Below are positions 46,170 through 54,572 of a stretch of DNA of 64,000 bases, piece by piece. Made by a program: the position numbers and the translations under genes. Source of the stretch: CAVPMW01 sp963706515 (lineage in GTDB: Bacteria > Chloroflexota > Anaerolineae > Anaerolineales > UBA4823); contig CAVPMW010000010.1 of the NCBI GenBank assembly GCA_963706515.1, forward strand, positions 62,001 to 126,000, in the 5' to 3' direction. The notes under the pieces are model-generated. The model was not told where the DNA came from. It was given only the letters and a program-made list of their open reading frames with translations, and ran no database searches. Within the stretch, counting starts at the first letter, position 1, and each line of letters opens with the position of its first letter.

Positions 46170-47270
46170 ATGTTCACTGATCATGATCTCAGGGATTTAC
46201 TCAATTACACGCCAAATGCGCCGGTGCTCAGCGTATACCTGAGCACGGATCCAGCCGAGGGCAATGCCGATGCATACAAACTTCGCCTGCGCAGTATGCT
46301 CAAAGAAATTGATTTACCTGAGGATGTAGCTGCTGTTCTGCGCTATTTTGATCGCGAGCATGATTGGTCGGGCAGGAGCGTGGTGCTTTTTTCCTGTGCC
46401 GAAGAGGATTATTTCAAAGTTTACACGCTGCAGCTCAACATTCGCAGCCGTGTACGCGTGAGCGATAAGCCGTTCGTCAAACCACTTCTCGATCTGCTGG
46501 ATTTTTATGGCGGCTACGGCGTAGTTCTAGTGGATAAACAGGGCGCTCGCCTGTTCTCATTCCAATTAGGAGAGCTCCAGGAGCGAGATGGCGTCCTGGG
46601 AGAGAGCATCCGGCGCACGAAGCGCGGAGGCGGGTCTCAGGCCACAGGACGGCGAGGCGGGGTGGCCGGCCAGACCGACCATATGGACGAAATAACCGAT
46701 AGAAATATCAAAGAAACCGTGGGATTTGCAACCGAGTTTTTTTCCGCAAACAACGTGCGGCGCATATTAATCGGCGGAGCAGACGATACTGTTGCTCTTT
46801 TCCGAAGCCAGCTGCCGAAAACCTGGCAAAGCCTTGTTGTTGGCACATTTCCTATGAGCATGACCGCTTCACAAAATGAGGTGTTGGAGCGGTCGCTGCG
46901 CGTGGGAGAGGCTGCAGAGAGGAAACGCGAAGATCAATTGGTCGAAGCGCTGGTTACGAGCTCGGCCAAGCACCGTGGCGCTGTTCAAACCATGGATGAT
47001 ACCCTGGAAGCAGTCCGGGGAGGCAGGGTACAAACCCTCGTTATCCAGGAAGGGTATCGCGCCCCGGGTCAGCGCTGCCAGGGCTGCGGTTTTATCACCG
47101 TTAAGGAGATGGAAATATGCCCGTTTTGCGGGAGCAAATTTGGGGATGTTCCCGATGCAGTTGAAGAGGCGGTCCGGCAGGTGCTTACCTCAGGAGGCGA
47201 AGTGGAAGTCGTACACGGTGACCACAACCCGGCAGGTTTTAGCGATATTGGCGCGTTGCTCCGCTATTGA
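46170..47270 (+). CDS. baeRF-type archaeo-eukaryotic release factor homologue
   Basis: 366 aa, ATG at 46170 with CAGGAGGAGG ahead. The layout follows eRF1-like proteins: an N-terminal domain ending VVLFSCAEEDYFKVYTL, then VVLVDKQGARLF. A basic loop RRTKRGGGSQATGRRGG (GGGSQ at about 153-157) sits in the place of the catalytic GGQ/GxxQ loop of eRF1 and Vms1/VLRF1. A C-terminal region has a zinc ribbon, CQGCGFITVKEMEICPFC. Bacterial members are proposed to cleave peptidyl-tRNA in ribosome rescue. Role here is by homology only. Confidence 0.75.
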   Translation: MFTDHDLRDLLNYTPNAPVLSVYLSTDPAEGNADAYKLRLRSMLKEIDLPEDVAAVLRYFDREHDWSGRSVVLFSCAEEDYFKVYTLQLNIRSRVRVSDKPFVKPLLDLLDFYGGYGVVLVDKQGARLFSFQLGELQERDGVLGESIRRTKRGGGSQATGRRGGVAGQTDHMDEITDRNIKETVGFATEFFSANNVRRILIGGADDTVALFRSQLPKTWQSLVVGTFPMSMTASQNEVLERSLRVGEAAERKREDQLVEALVTSSAKHRGAVQTMDDTLEAVRGGRVQTLVIQEGYRAPGQRCQGCGFITVKEMEICPFCGSKFGDVPDAVEEAVRQVLTSGGEVEVVHGDHNPAGFSDIGALLRY

Positions 47271-47314
47271 ACTGAAAAAATAGAGCGACCTCTCTGCGAT
47301 AATATTGATAAAAC

Positions 47315-48076
47315 CTATTTTTGCGGAGCTAACAGCAGGATCAGATTTGGAGAGTCCTCAGAATAGGGCGAGAAATCAAAATCTCCATATACACCGGCTG
47401 GCTCAAGTCCATGCACGTCGAGCTCTCCCAGCAGGTTTTGCAGGGGAATGATTTGGTGGGTCGTCGTGATTGAAGCCCTATCCACATAACCGTCTGCCAA
47501 CAGGTGGTCGTAATGCCAGGAAAGCCTGAAGGAATGCGAATCACGGCTCCAGGAGCTGCTCACCTGGACAGGTTCGCCGTCGAGTGGGTGTGGAAAAGTG
47601 TCTTCCAGCTCTGAATCCGATTTGCGGGGTAAGCGGACTAAGAGCGCAGGATTTGGCAAGCTGGCAGCGAAACAGCCGCCCGATCGAAGATGCTGTTTCA
47701 CCAGCGAATAGAGCTTATGGCGCCCGGTGCTCTCCAGGGTGCTGAACGTATTGCATGGCAGGCATATCAATCCGAAGCCACAGTTCAGGTGAAAAGCGGT
47801 TAGATCGGCTTGAAAAACGAGCAATTGGTCTGTACCATGGCTCCGGTGGATCTGAATGAGGGTAGTCAGCATTGCCAGGTCATTATCCAGGCCCACGACC
47901 TGCCTGCCGGCTGCGAGAAGGTGTGTAAGCACGCGGCCCGTGCCGCAGCCCAGCTCCAAAATTGGATCGCCGTACCGATTAGCGAGAGCCATCCAAAAGG
48001 GGAGGTCCTCGTCATGCAGTCCGTGATGGGTGTGGTAGAGCATAGCCAGGTTGTAGGGGTTGGGGGTCATAAACAT
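47315..48076 (-). CDS. Class I SAM-dependent methyltransferase
   Basis: 253 aa. ILELGCGTGRVLTHLLAAGRQ is motif I, VVGLDNDLAML the acidic ribose-binding motif and LICLPCNTFSTL motif IV. The start is an ATG at 48076 or one two codons later. It is convergent with the baeRF-like gene and divergent from the tRNA. The substrate is unknown; the C-terminal beta-rich half resembles small-molecule methyltransferases. Confidence 0.8.
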   Translation of the reverse strand: MFMTPNPYNLAMLYHTHHGLHDEDLPFWMALANRYGDPILELGCGTGRVLTHLLAAGRQVVGLDNDLAMLTTLIQIHRSHGTDQLLVFQADLTAFHLNCGFGLICLPCNTFSTLESTGRHKLYSLVKQHLRSGGCFAASLPNPALLVRLPRKSDSELEDTFPHPLDGEPVQVSSSWSRDSHSFRLSWHYDHLLADGYVDRASITTTHQIIPLQNLLGELDVHGLEPAGVYGDFDFSPYSEDSPNLILLLAPQK

Positions 48077-48080
48077 TGCC

Positions 48081-48110
48081 TTGACGTATTGTGCGCAAAC
48101 AGATTATACT
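48081..48110 (+). promoter_or_regulatory. Promoter of tRNA-Pro
   Basis: TTGACG (48081-48086) and TATACT (48105-48110), 18-base spacer. The start point near 48117 lies three bases before the mature tRNA 5' end. Confidence 0.7.
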
Positions 48111-48119
48111 CTTCACACT

Positions 48120-48196
48120 CGGGGCGTAGCGCAGTCCGGTAGCGCACCGCGTTTGGGACGCGGGGGTCGGCGGTTCGAGTCCGCCCGCCCCGACCA
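48120..48196 (+). tRNA. tRNA-Pro (anticodon UGG)
   Basis: A full cloverleaf: acceptor CGGGGCG (48120-48126) pairs with CGCCCCG (48186-48192). The D arm is GCGC/GCGC, the anticodon stem CCGCG/CGCGG has loop TTTGGGA with TGG at 48154-48156, and the T arm is GGCGG-TTCGAGT-CCGCC. A is the discriminator, and CCA (48194-48196) is encoded. Confidence 0.96.
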
Positions 48197-48267
48197 TGGC
48201 GATCATTGGGCGGTGTTAGCGGTCATTCCTTACAACAGTAAGCATCACACCCAGAGGAGCATGCCTT

Positions 48268-48579
48268 ATGGCGAAAGTAAAGTATGACGGCGTGGTAGAG
48301 GCCGTTCATTACCGACCGGATGGGCAGGTTGAATGGGTGCGTACTTATCTTCGCCGCGGGCCGACCTTTTCAGATTACATACTATTAGACCGGGAAGCAT
48401 TAATCGAGCATTTGAATTCAGGAAAAAAATATTACTCGGGCAGGCGCATCCCGCTGCTGGCAAGCACCTTCGAAATCTCATCCCAGGTTAAATTAATTAA
48501 GAAAAATGGAAGCGAAATCCTGGTTACAGATGACCAGGAGTCAGACCAGGATTGTCTGAAAAACGTGCCGGTTATTTGA
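48268..48579 (+). CDS. Conserved small protein of unknown function
   Basis: 103 aa, ATG at 48268 with AGAGGAG eight bases ahead. It contains YDGVVEAVHYRPDGQVEWVR, RRGPTFSDYILLDREALIEH and SGKKYYSGRRIPLLASTFE, a compact alpha/beta layout with no membrane segment, signal or metal motif. I recognise no named family. It is a free-standing gene after the tRNA. Confidence 0.7.
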   Translation: MAKVKYDGVVEAVHYRPDGQVEWVRTYLRRGPTFSDYILLDREALIEHLNSGKKYYSGRRIPLLASTFEISSQVKLIKKNGSEILVTDDQESDQDCLKNVPVI

Positions 48580-48649
48580 GAACTTGACTATAATATTCCG
48601 ACTAAATTGTAAGTTTCATCCTCCTTCGCTTGGCATATAATCCAGCTAT

Positions 48650-48702
48650 GTGATTGGCCGAAAGTATCTTTACAATCCTTAATGTTTAATTCGGCCAATC
48701 AC
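48650..48702. repeat. 53-bp hairpin element, copy B
   Basis: GTGATTGGCCGAA (48650-48662) and TTCGGCCAATCAC (48690-48702) are a perfect 13-bp inverted repeat around a 27-base centre. Same length as copy A at 26971-27023, with 40 of 53 positions identical. Both copies lie just downstream of a gene. No T-run follows, so it is not a standard terminator. Confidence 0.75.
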
Positions 48703-48706
48703 TATG

Positions 48707-48769
48707 AGCAATTCGCAGTATGCTGACACGGCGAAAATAATATTTCTGTCGGCGAATTGCTTAGCATAC
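48707..48769. other. Interleaved inverted repeats (pseudoknot-type arrangement)
   Basis: AGCAATTCGC (48707-48716) pairs with GCGAATTGCT (48752-48761), and GTATGCT (48718-48724) pairs with AGCATAC (48763-48769). The order is a-b-a'-b', so as RNA the two stems would form a pseudoknot. An inner GACA/TGTC pair (48725-48728, 48747-48750) encloses an AAATAATATTT core. It starts five bases after hairpin copy B. Might be a small RNA or a regulatory element. Confidence 0.5.
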
Positions 48770-48915
48770 AAACCAGGATAATGGCATGCAAGCTGCATCT
48801 CTTGCAACTGTCTGTCTGGATCCGGAGTGGATTTAATTTTTCCGGTTGTTCAGAGTAAGCGTGATCTGGCTCATTTTTTTGATAGAGGCTGGAGTATCGC
48901 CACCGGGAGGCTTAC

Positions 48916-49743
48916 ATGAAAGTAATTGACCTGTCATCTGCTGGAGAACCTGAAGAGAAGTCGGGGATCTTTTCAATCATAAAAGGGATTCTACCAACGG
49001 TAAACGATCAAGTAGATCGCTCAGCCAACAATGCTGTTACAAGCTCCTTACAGCGTGTGCTCGATAATCAATATACTGTATTACAGCAAGTGCAGCTAGA
49101 AGGGCTGGACGTGCCCATTCCGCTGGTGCTGGTTGGCCCTTCCGGGATATGGGTGCTGCTTGCCAGCTCGATCAAAGGGGTATATCGCGCCAAAGAGGAC
49201 AACTGGGAGCTGCTGGATGAGGGATCCCAGCATTACCGGGTTGCTAAACCGAATCTGATGACCAGGGCTCATCTCATGGCGCGCGCCGTTGAAACCTACC
49301 TGGTCACTCGGAATTTGCATGTCCACCACGTCGAGCCGGTGCTGGTATTTTCCGATCCCGGGATTCATGTCGATGCGATCCGGGCCGCGATCCGTATCGT
49401 CATGGTGGATGCTCTGGATCGCTTCACAGCAAGCCTTGCCCAGGATATCGTCCAAATCGATCGGGAAGGCGTGCAGCACATTGTGGACGTCCTGGCTGGT
49501 GGAAAAGCGGGTGGAAACGCTGGAAAACCGGTTGAAGAAGTCCGCGATGCATTTTCCTTCCAAGATGTACCTCCAGAAAAATCTTTTCGGCAGAACCCCA
49601 CTGTGATTTACGATCAAAGTGAAGCCCCGATCCTGAGAGGTGTTCCCTTTACAAAGAGCCAATTGATCGTTTTAGGCTTATTGGTCCTGTTAGATGTTGT
49701 AATTTTAGGGGTTTTTGTGGTATTTATATTGGCAACTTCGTGA
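48916..49743 (+). CDS. NERD-like protein with C-terminal membrane anchor
   Basis: 275 aa, ATG at 48916. Residues about 40-140 (VLQQVQLEGLDVPIPLVLVG, then GIWVLLASSIKGVYRAKEDN) look like a diverged nuclease-related NERD domain: a beta-strand core, but without a clear Asp-x-Lys catalytic set. A variable linker follows. One hydrophobic segment (about 250-272) at the extreme C-terminus makes it tail-anchored. Function unknown. Confidence 0.6.
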   Translation: MKVIDLSSAGEPEEKSGIFSIIKGILPTVNDQVDRSANNAVTSSLQRVLDNQYTVLQQVQLEGLDVPIPLVLVGPSGIWVLLASSIKGVYRAKEDNWELLDEGSQHYRVAKPNLMTRAHLMARAVETYLVTRNLHVHHVEPVLVFSDPGIHVDAIRAAIRIVMVDALDRFTASLAQDIVQIDREGVQHIVDVLAGGKAGGNAGKPVEEVRDAFSFQDVPPEKSFRQNPTVIYDQSEAPILRGVPFTKSQLIVLGLLVLLDVVILGVFVVFILATS

Positions 49744-49767
49744 TCCTACCACAAAGAGACCCCTGGT

Positions 49768-50511
49768 TTGGGAAATCCATTTTTAAGCCTGATCATTCCC
49801 GCATTTAATGAAGAACACCGTCTGCCCGGTACCCTGGAGCAGGCGGTCAATTTTTCGCAAAACCAAGCGTATGAGGTAGAGATCCTGGTCATTGAAAATG
49901 GCAGCCAGGATCGCACCTATGCGATAGCCCAAGAGTACGCATTACGCCATCCAATTGTGCGCGTGCTGCAGGAGAAAGAACGGGGGAAAGGTCTGGCAGT
50001 GAAGCGGGGGATGCTTGCCGCCACGGGGGAATTCCGTTTTATGGCGGATGCTGATTTTTCGATGCCTATTACGGAAATCAATCGTTTTCTGCCGCCAGCA
50101 TTAACCTCATTTGATATTGCCATCGCCTCGCGTGAGGCCGCCGGGTCTGTCCGTTATAACGAGCCACCCTACCGGCACCTCGTTGGCAGAGTTTTCAATA
50201 CAATGATCCGCTTATTAGCTTTGCCCGGTCTTGAGGATACTCAATGCGGGTTCAAGTGCTGGCGAGCTCCGGTTGCCGAGGCTATCTTCCCTTGCCTGAC
50301 CGTTCAAGGTTGGTCTTTCGATGTAGAGGTGCTCTATATTGCCAGGCAGCATGGGTATAAGATTATCGAAGTACCAATCCCGTGGTATTTCAACTCGGAC
50401 AGCAAAGTGCGGGTGGTGCCGGATTCATTTAAAATGGCGCTCGACTTGCTCCGCATCCGGAAAAACGGCTATTACCATAGATATAATCATCCCGATGGAT
50501 CCGGCAAATAG
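49768..50511 (+). CDS. GT2 glycosyltransferase (dolichyl-phosphate glucosyltransferase-like)
   Basis: 247 aa from a TTG at 49768. LSLIIPAFNEEHRLPGTLEQ is the GT-A start, EKERGKGLAVKRGMLAATGE the donor loop, MADADFSMP the DxD region, and QCGFKCWRAPVAEAIFP a segment shared with ALG5-type enzymes. It lacks the two C-terminal membrane segments of the DPM1-like gene at 13425, so it is probably peripheral. Overlaps rnhB by 17 bases. Confidence 0.82.
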   Translation: MGNPFLSLIIPAFNEEHRLPGTLEQAVNFSQNQAYEVEILVIENGSQDRTYAIAQEYALRHPIVRVLQEKERGKGLAVKRGMLAATGEFRFMADADFSMPITEINRFLPPALTSFDIAIASREAAGSVRYNEPPYRHLVGRVFNTMIRLLALPGLEDTQCGFKCWRAPVAEAIFPCLTVQGWSFDVEVLYIARQHGYKIIEVPIPWYFNSDSKVRVVPDSFKMALDLLRIRKNGYYHRYNHPDGSGK

Positions 50512-51127
50512 GTCCACCTGGCCTGATCTCGGATATGAGCTGCCCCTCTGGCAGGCCGGCTATTCTGCCGTCGCCGGGCTGGATGAAGCTGGCCGCGGTG
50601 CCCTGGCTGGACCGGTCGCAGCGGGAGCGGTGATTTTGCCCCCTCGGTCAGAAATTCACTCAGCTCTCTCAGGAGTCCGCGATTCAAAACTGATGACGCC
50701 GTCTGCGCGGCTTTTTTGGGCGAAAAGGATCCGCGATCAGGCTCTCGCCTGGGGCATCGGCTGGGCTACTTCAGCGGAGATCGATCAGTGGGGAATTTTG
50801 CATGCGACCCGCGTGGCTATGACCCGCGCATTGGAAAACCTGGTATATTTCCCCGAATTCCTGTTGGTGGATTTCTTGATATTAGGCGAGTGTCCTTTGC
50901 CGCAGATTGCTATCGTCAAAGGAGATGTCTGCTCGCTGAGCATCGCCGCCGCGTCTGTACTGGCAAAAACTGCCAGAGATGCTGAGATGAGACGGGCTGA
51001 CGGAGAATATCCTGGTTATGGTTTTGCACAGCATAAAGGCTATGGTACCCTCTCCCACCGCCAGGCGCTGTCCCGGTTAGGGTCCTCACCCATCCACCGT
51101 CGCTCATTCCATTGTAAAGAACTTTAA
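50495..51127 (+). CDS. rnhB: Ribonuclease HII
   Basis: The ATG at 50495 gives 210 aa; the open frame further upstream is a shadow of the GT2 gene. GLDEAGRGALAGPV holds the first two catalytic acids, RDSKLM follows, VDFL and AKTARDAEM the remaining Asp residues, and the tail has GFAQHKGYGT-SHRQAL. It removes ribonucleotides from DNA and RNA primers. Confidence 0.92.
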   Translation: MDPANRSTWPDLGYELPLWQAGYSAVAGLDEAGRGALAGPVAAGAVILPPRSEIHSALSGVRDSKLMTPSARLFWAKRIRDQALAWGIGWATSAEIDQWGILHATRVAMTRALENLVYFPEFLLVDFLILGECPLPQIAIVKGDVCSLSIAAASVLAKTARDAEMRRADGEYPGYGFAQHKGYGTLSHRQALSRLGSSPIHRRSFHCKEL

Positions 51128-51166
51128 CCCGAAGATTTTCCGTTCAGATTCAGCCAGGAGCTTGAA

Positions 51167-53087
51167 ATGCCGGAGCAGAAAAGCTCGTCTTCAATATGGA
51201 ATCTGGAAGAGCCCAATCTCGCCTAGAAGGATTGCGGAGAGCCTGGATTTTGAAGGCATCGCCTGGGATGAAGGAGGGGATCTGGTCTGGCTGGAAGGGC
51301 GCGGGGGGCGGAGTGTTCTGGTGGTTGAGGGAAGCGATGGAGGGGCGGCGCGCGACATGAACAGCGATTTATCAGTCCACGCCTCAGTCGGTTATGGGGG
51401 CGGCGACTTCTGTGTTGGGCATGGGCAGGTATTTTTTATCGAAGAAGAATCGGGATGTGTCTACAAGCAGCCGGTACAGGCGGGGACAGCCGCTGCAGTG
51501 ACTCCAGCCTTCGGGCGGGCTGCCTCTCCTTCTCTCTCCCCCGACGGGCGCTGGCTTCTCTATGTTCATTCCTACCAGGGAGAGGATTGTCTGGCAATCG
51601 TCGATATCCATGGAAAATATTGGCCTCAGAAACTGGTGAGCGGCGACGATTTTTATATGCAGCCGGTCTGGCAGCCGCAAATCGAGTCTGGGCAAGCCCG
51701 GATTGCCTGGATTGCGTGGAACCACCCCAACATGCCATGGGATGAAACCGAGCTTCGCACGGGTGTGCTGCGAGAAAGGACAGGCGGGCTGCCCGTCCTC
51801 GAGCAAATAGAAACCATCGCAGGCGGTCCGGATATCTCGATCTTCCAGCCCGAGTTTTCTCCCGATGGACATCACCTGGCTTATGTTTCCGACGAGACCG
51901 GTTGGTGGCAGCTTTACCTGCACGATCTCGCCAGCGGCGCCTCCAGGCAGCTAACCGATACGCCTGCGGAACACGGGCTTCCAGCCTGGATCCAAGGGAT
52001 GCGGACCTATGCATTTAGCCCGGACAGCCGGTGGATATTCTTTTTACGCAATCAAGACGGACGGATCACCTTATGGCGCAGCGACCTCTCTGCTCGAGCG
52101 GAGGAAAAGTTAGAAATTGGGGAGGAGTACACATACCTGGATCAAATCAGCGTTTGCCCGAGAAAGGACAATCCGCTCGAGCTTGCCCTAATCGCCTCGG
52201 GTGATCGAATGCCGCCGCGCCTGCTGAGCTATCAGGTCGAGGCAAGGTCGCTCCGCGTCCGGCGCCGCTCGACTACCGAAGATTTGCCTGCCAATTACTA
52301 TTCAGCGTCAACCCCGCTGACCTGGATGGCGCAGGACGGTGATTCTGTCCACGGACTGTTCTACCGGCCCAATCACCCTCTCTACGATGGCGTCGGAAAG
52401 CCGCCGCTGATCGTCATGGTGCATGGAGGACCAACCAGCCAACGGTTTGCGCGCTTCGATCCAGAGGTGCAATTTTACACCAGCCGGGGTTACGCGGTTC
52501 TGAATATCAACTACCGGGGGAGCAGCGGCTACGGCCGCGCTTACCGGAATGCCTTGCGCGGCAACTGGGGTATATACGACGTCGAAGATTCGATCAGCGG
52601 CGCTGCTTACCTGGCGCAGCAGGGGGAAATCGACTCTCGAAAAACGGTCATCATGGGCGGCAGTGCCGGTGGATATACTGTCCTCCAGGCGCTGGTTAAT
52701 TTTCCTGGATTTTTCAAGGCTGGTGTTTGCCTCTACGGCATCTCGAACCAGCTTACCCTGGTGGCTGATACACACAAGTTCGAAGCGCATTACTCCGACA
52801 GCCTGCTCGGCCCCTTCCCCGAAGCCGCGGAGGTCTACCGGCAGCGCTCACCAATATTTTATGCCGCGCAGATCCAGGACCCGCTTGCCATTTTTCAGGG
52901 AGAAATCGACCGGGTCGTTCCCCGCCAGCAATCGGATGAGATCGTCGAGATTCTCAGCCGGCGAGGCGTCCCCCACATCTATCACGTCTATCCCGGCGAA
53001 GGACACGGATTTCGTAAACCAGAATCGATCGAGCACTTTTATCAAGCCACGGAAGCCTTCTTGCGCCAATACGTGGTCTTCGCCTGA
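51167..53087 (+). CDS. S9 family (prolyl oligopeptidase-type) peptidase, probable N-terminal frameshift
   Basis: The body in frame from about 51200 starts YGIWKSPISPRRIAESL and is intact to 53087. It has a beta-propeller with FSPDGHHLAYVSDETGWWQL repeats, then an alpha/beta-hydrolase with VHGGPTSQRF, catalytic Ser in GGSAGGYTVL, Asp in GEIDRVVP and His in GEGHGF. The only ATG with a good AGGAG (six bases ahead) is at 51167, in another frame that soon stops. Dropping one A from AAAA (51179-51182) joins them into about 639 aa. Otherwise the start is a TTG at 51162, which is too close to the AGGAG. Confidence 0.85.
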
Positions 53088-53126
53088 GAAATCACCCACA
53101 TGCTATCCTGTTCAGGATCTATTTGC

Positions 53127-53132
53127 TATAAT
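53127..53132 (+). promoter_or_regulatory. icd: Extended -10 box upstream of icd
   Basis: TGC-TATAAT is an extended -10 element. No clear -35 is seen. It would give a leader of roughly 100 bases, containing a near-palindrome at 53164-53179. Confidence 0.5.
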
Positions 53133-53241
53133 TTGCGGTCGATAGGATGTACACCGGTTCGGGAATTCAATTAGGAATTATGTAAGTCCTATTTATTTGT
53201 GTAATTTTAAAGGAAATATCTGAGAAATGGGAGAGATGGCG

Positions 53242-54546
53242 ATGGGCTATCAAAATGTTCGTGTTCCGGCTGGTGGAGAGAAGATCACCATACAGGACGG
53301 CAAATTACAGGTGCCGGATAATCCAATCCTGCCTTTCGTCGAGGGAGATGGCACCGGGCGGGATATCTGGCGCGCTGCTGTGCGTGTGCTGGATGCTGCG
53401 GTAGCCAAAGCCTATGCCGGGAAACGGAAAATACACTGGATGGAAGTATTTGCTGGGGAGAAGGCTTTCAACCAATTCGGCTCCTGGCTCCCGGAAGAAA
53501 CGGTCGGCGCATTCCATGAGTTTCTGGTAGGGATTAAAGGACCGCTGACGACCCCTATCGGGGGTGGTATCCGCTCCCTGAATGTCGCCTTGCGCAAGGC
53601 TTTGGATCTATACGTTTGCCAGCGCCCGGTACGTTATTTCCAGGGCGTTCCCTCGCCTGTCAAACATCCTGAAAATGTGGACATGGTTGTATTCCGCGAG
53701 AACACAGAGGATATTTACACCGGCATAGAATTTGAATATGGCACTCCGGAGGCTAAGCGATTTCTTGAGCTGCTAAAAGAGCAGTTTCCAAGCGAGTATG
53801 CAAAAATTCGTTTCCCGGAGACTGCCGGTTTTGGGCTCAAGCCGATCTCCCGGGAGGGGACTGAACGGCTGGTGCGTGCTGCGCTGGGTTGGGCGCTGGC
53901 GAACAAACGGCGGAGTGTGACCTTAGTCCACAAGGGCAATATCATGAAGTACACCGAAGGTGCGTTCCGCAATTGGGGCTATGAGCTGGCAGAGAGGGAA
54001 TTTGCTGACCAGGTTTATACCTGGTCCCAATGGGAGCGCAGCCGGTATGATCGTGGTGAAGATGAAGCCAACGCGGAGCAAAGTGCCGCCCTTCAATCGG
54101 GGAAATTGCTGGTCAAAGATGTCATCGCAGATATCGTTTTCCAACAGACGATCACCCGCGCCAGCGAGTTTGATGTGCTGGCAACCATGAACCTGAATGG
54201 AGATTACCTTTCGGACGCACTGGCAGCCCAGGTAGGCGGGATCGGTATCGCCCCCGGCGGGAATATCAACTACGCGACGGGACACGCCGTCTTCGAGGCG
54301 ACGCATGGTACAGCGCCTAAGTATGCCGACAAGGACATGGTTAACCCAGGCTCAGTGATTCTCTCCGGCGAGATGATGCTCCGCTACCTGGGCTGGCAGG
54401 AAGCAGCCGACCTGACCGTCAGGGGCATGGAAGGGGCGATTACTGCCAGGACGGTAACCTATGATTTCCACCGGCTCATGGAGAATGCTACCTTGCTCAA
54501 ATCCTCTGAATTTGGAGATGCGGTCATCCAGCACATGGCAGATTGA
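53242..54546 (+). CDS. icd: Isocitrate dehydrogenase (NADP type)
   Basis: The ATG at 53242 (434 aa) has GGAGAG six bases ahead; in-frame ATGs at 53227 and 53236 lie before it. LPFVEGDGTGRDIWRAAVRV starts the protein, GGGIRSLNVALRKALDLYVC contains the substrate Ser and Arg residues, and FRENTEDIYTGIEFEYG, NLNGDYLSDALAAQVGG and EATHGTAPKYADKDMVNPGS are hallmarks of the E. coli-type enzyme. It makes 2-oxoglutarate in the TCA cycle. Confidence 0.94.
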   Translation: MGYQNVRVPAGGEKITIQDGKLQVPDNPILPFVEGDGTGRDIWRAAVRVLDAAVAKAYAGKRKIHWMEVFAGEKAFNQFGSWLPEETVGAFHEFLVGIKGPLTTPIGGGIRSLNVALRKALDLYVCQRPVRYFQGVPSPVKHPENVDMVVFRENTEDIYTGIEFEYGTPEAKRFLELLKEQFPSEYAKIRFPETAGFGLKPISREGTERLVRAALGWALANKRRSVTLVHKGNIMKYTEGAFRNWGYELAEREFADQVYTWSQWERSRYDRGEDEANAEQSAALQSGKLLVKDVIADIVFQQTITRASEFDVLATMNLNGDYLSDALAAQVGGIGIAPGGNINYATGHAVFEATHGTAPKYADKDMVNPGSVILSGEMMLRYLGWQEAADLTVRGMEGAITARTVTYDFHRLMENATLLKSSEFGDAVIQHMAD

Positions 54547-54572
54547 GGTGAATAGAAATAAACATATTTCCC

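Larger units (their letters stand above)
48580..48915. other. 336-base gene-free stretch with two hairpin structures
   Basis: No plausible coding frame. It holds a 53-bp hairpin repeat (48650-48702), an interleaved pair of inverted repeats (48707-48769), and an AT-rich leader to the next gene with GGGAGG just before its ATG. Two TATAAT strings (near 48592 and 48636) lack good -35 partners. Confidence 0.6.

Noticed and set aside
53164..53179. AATTCAATTAGGAATT upstream of icd, similar to the locus operator
   Set aside because: The second arm is GGAATT and the spacer is four bases, not five; it does not overlap a -10 box and the gene is unrelated.
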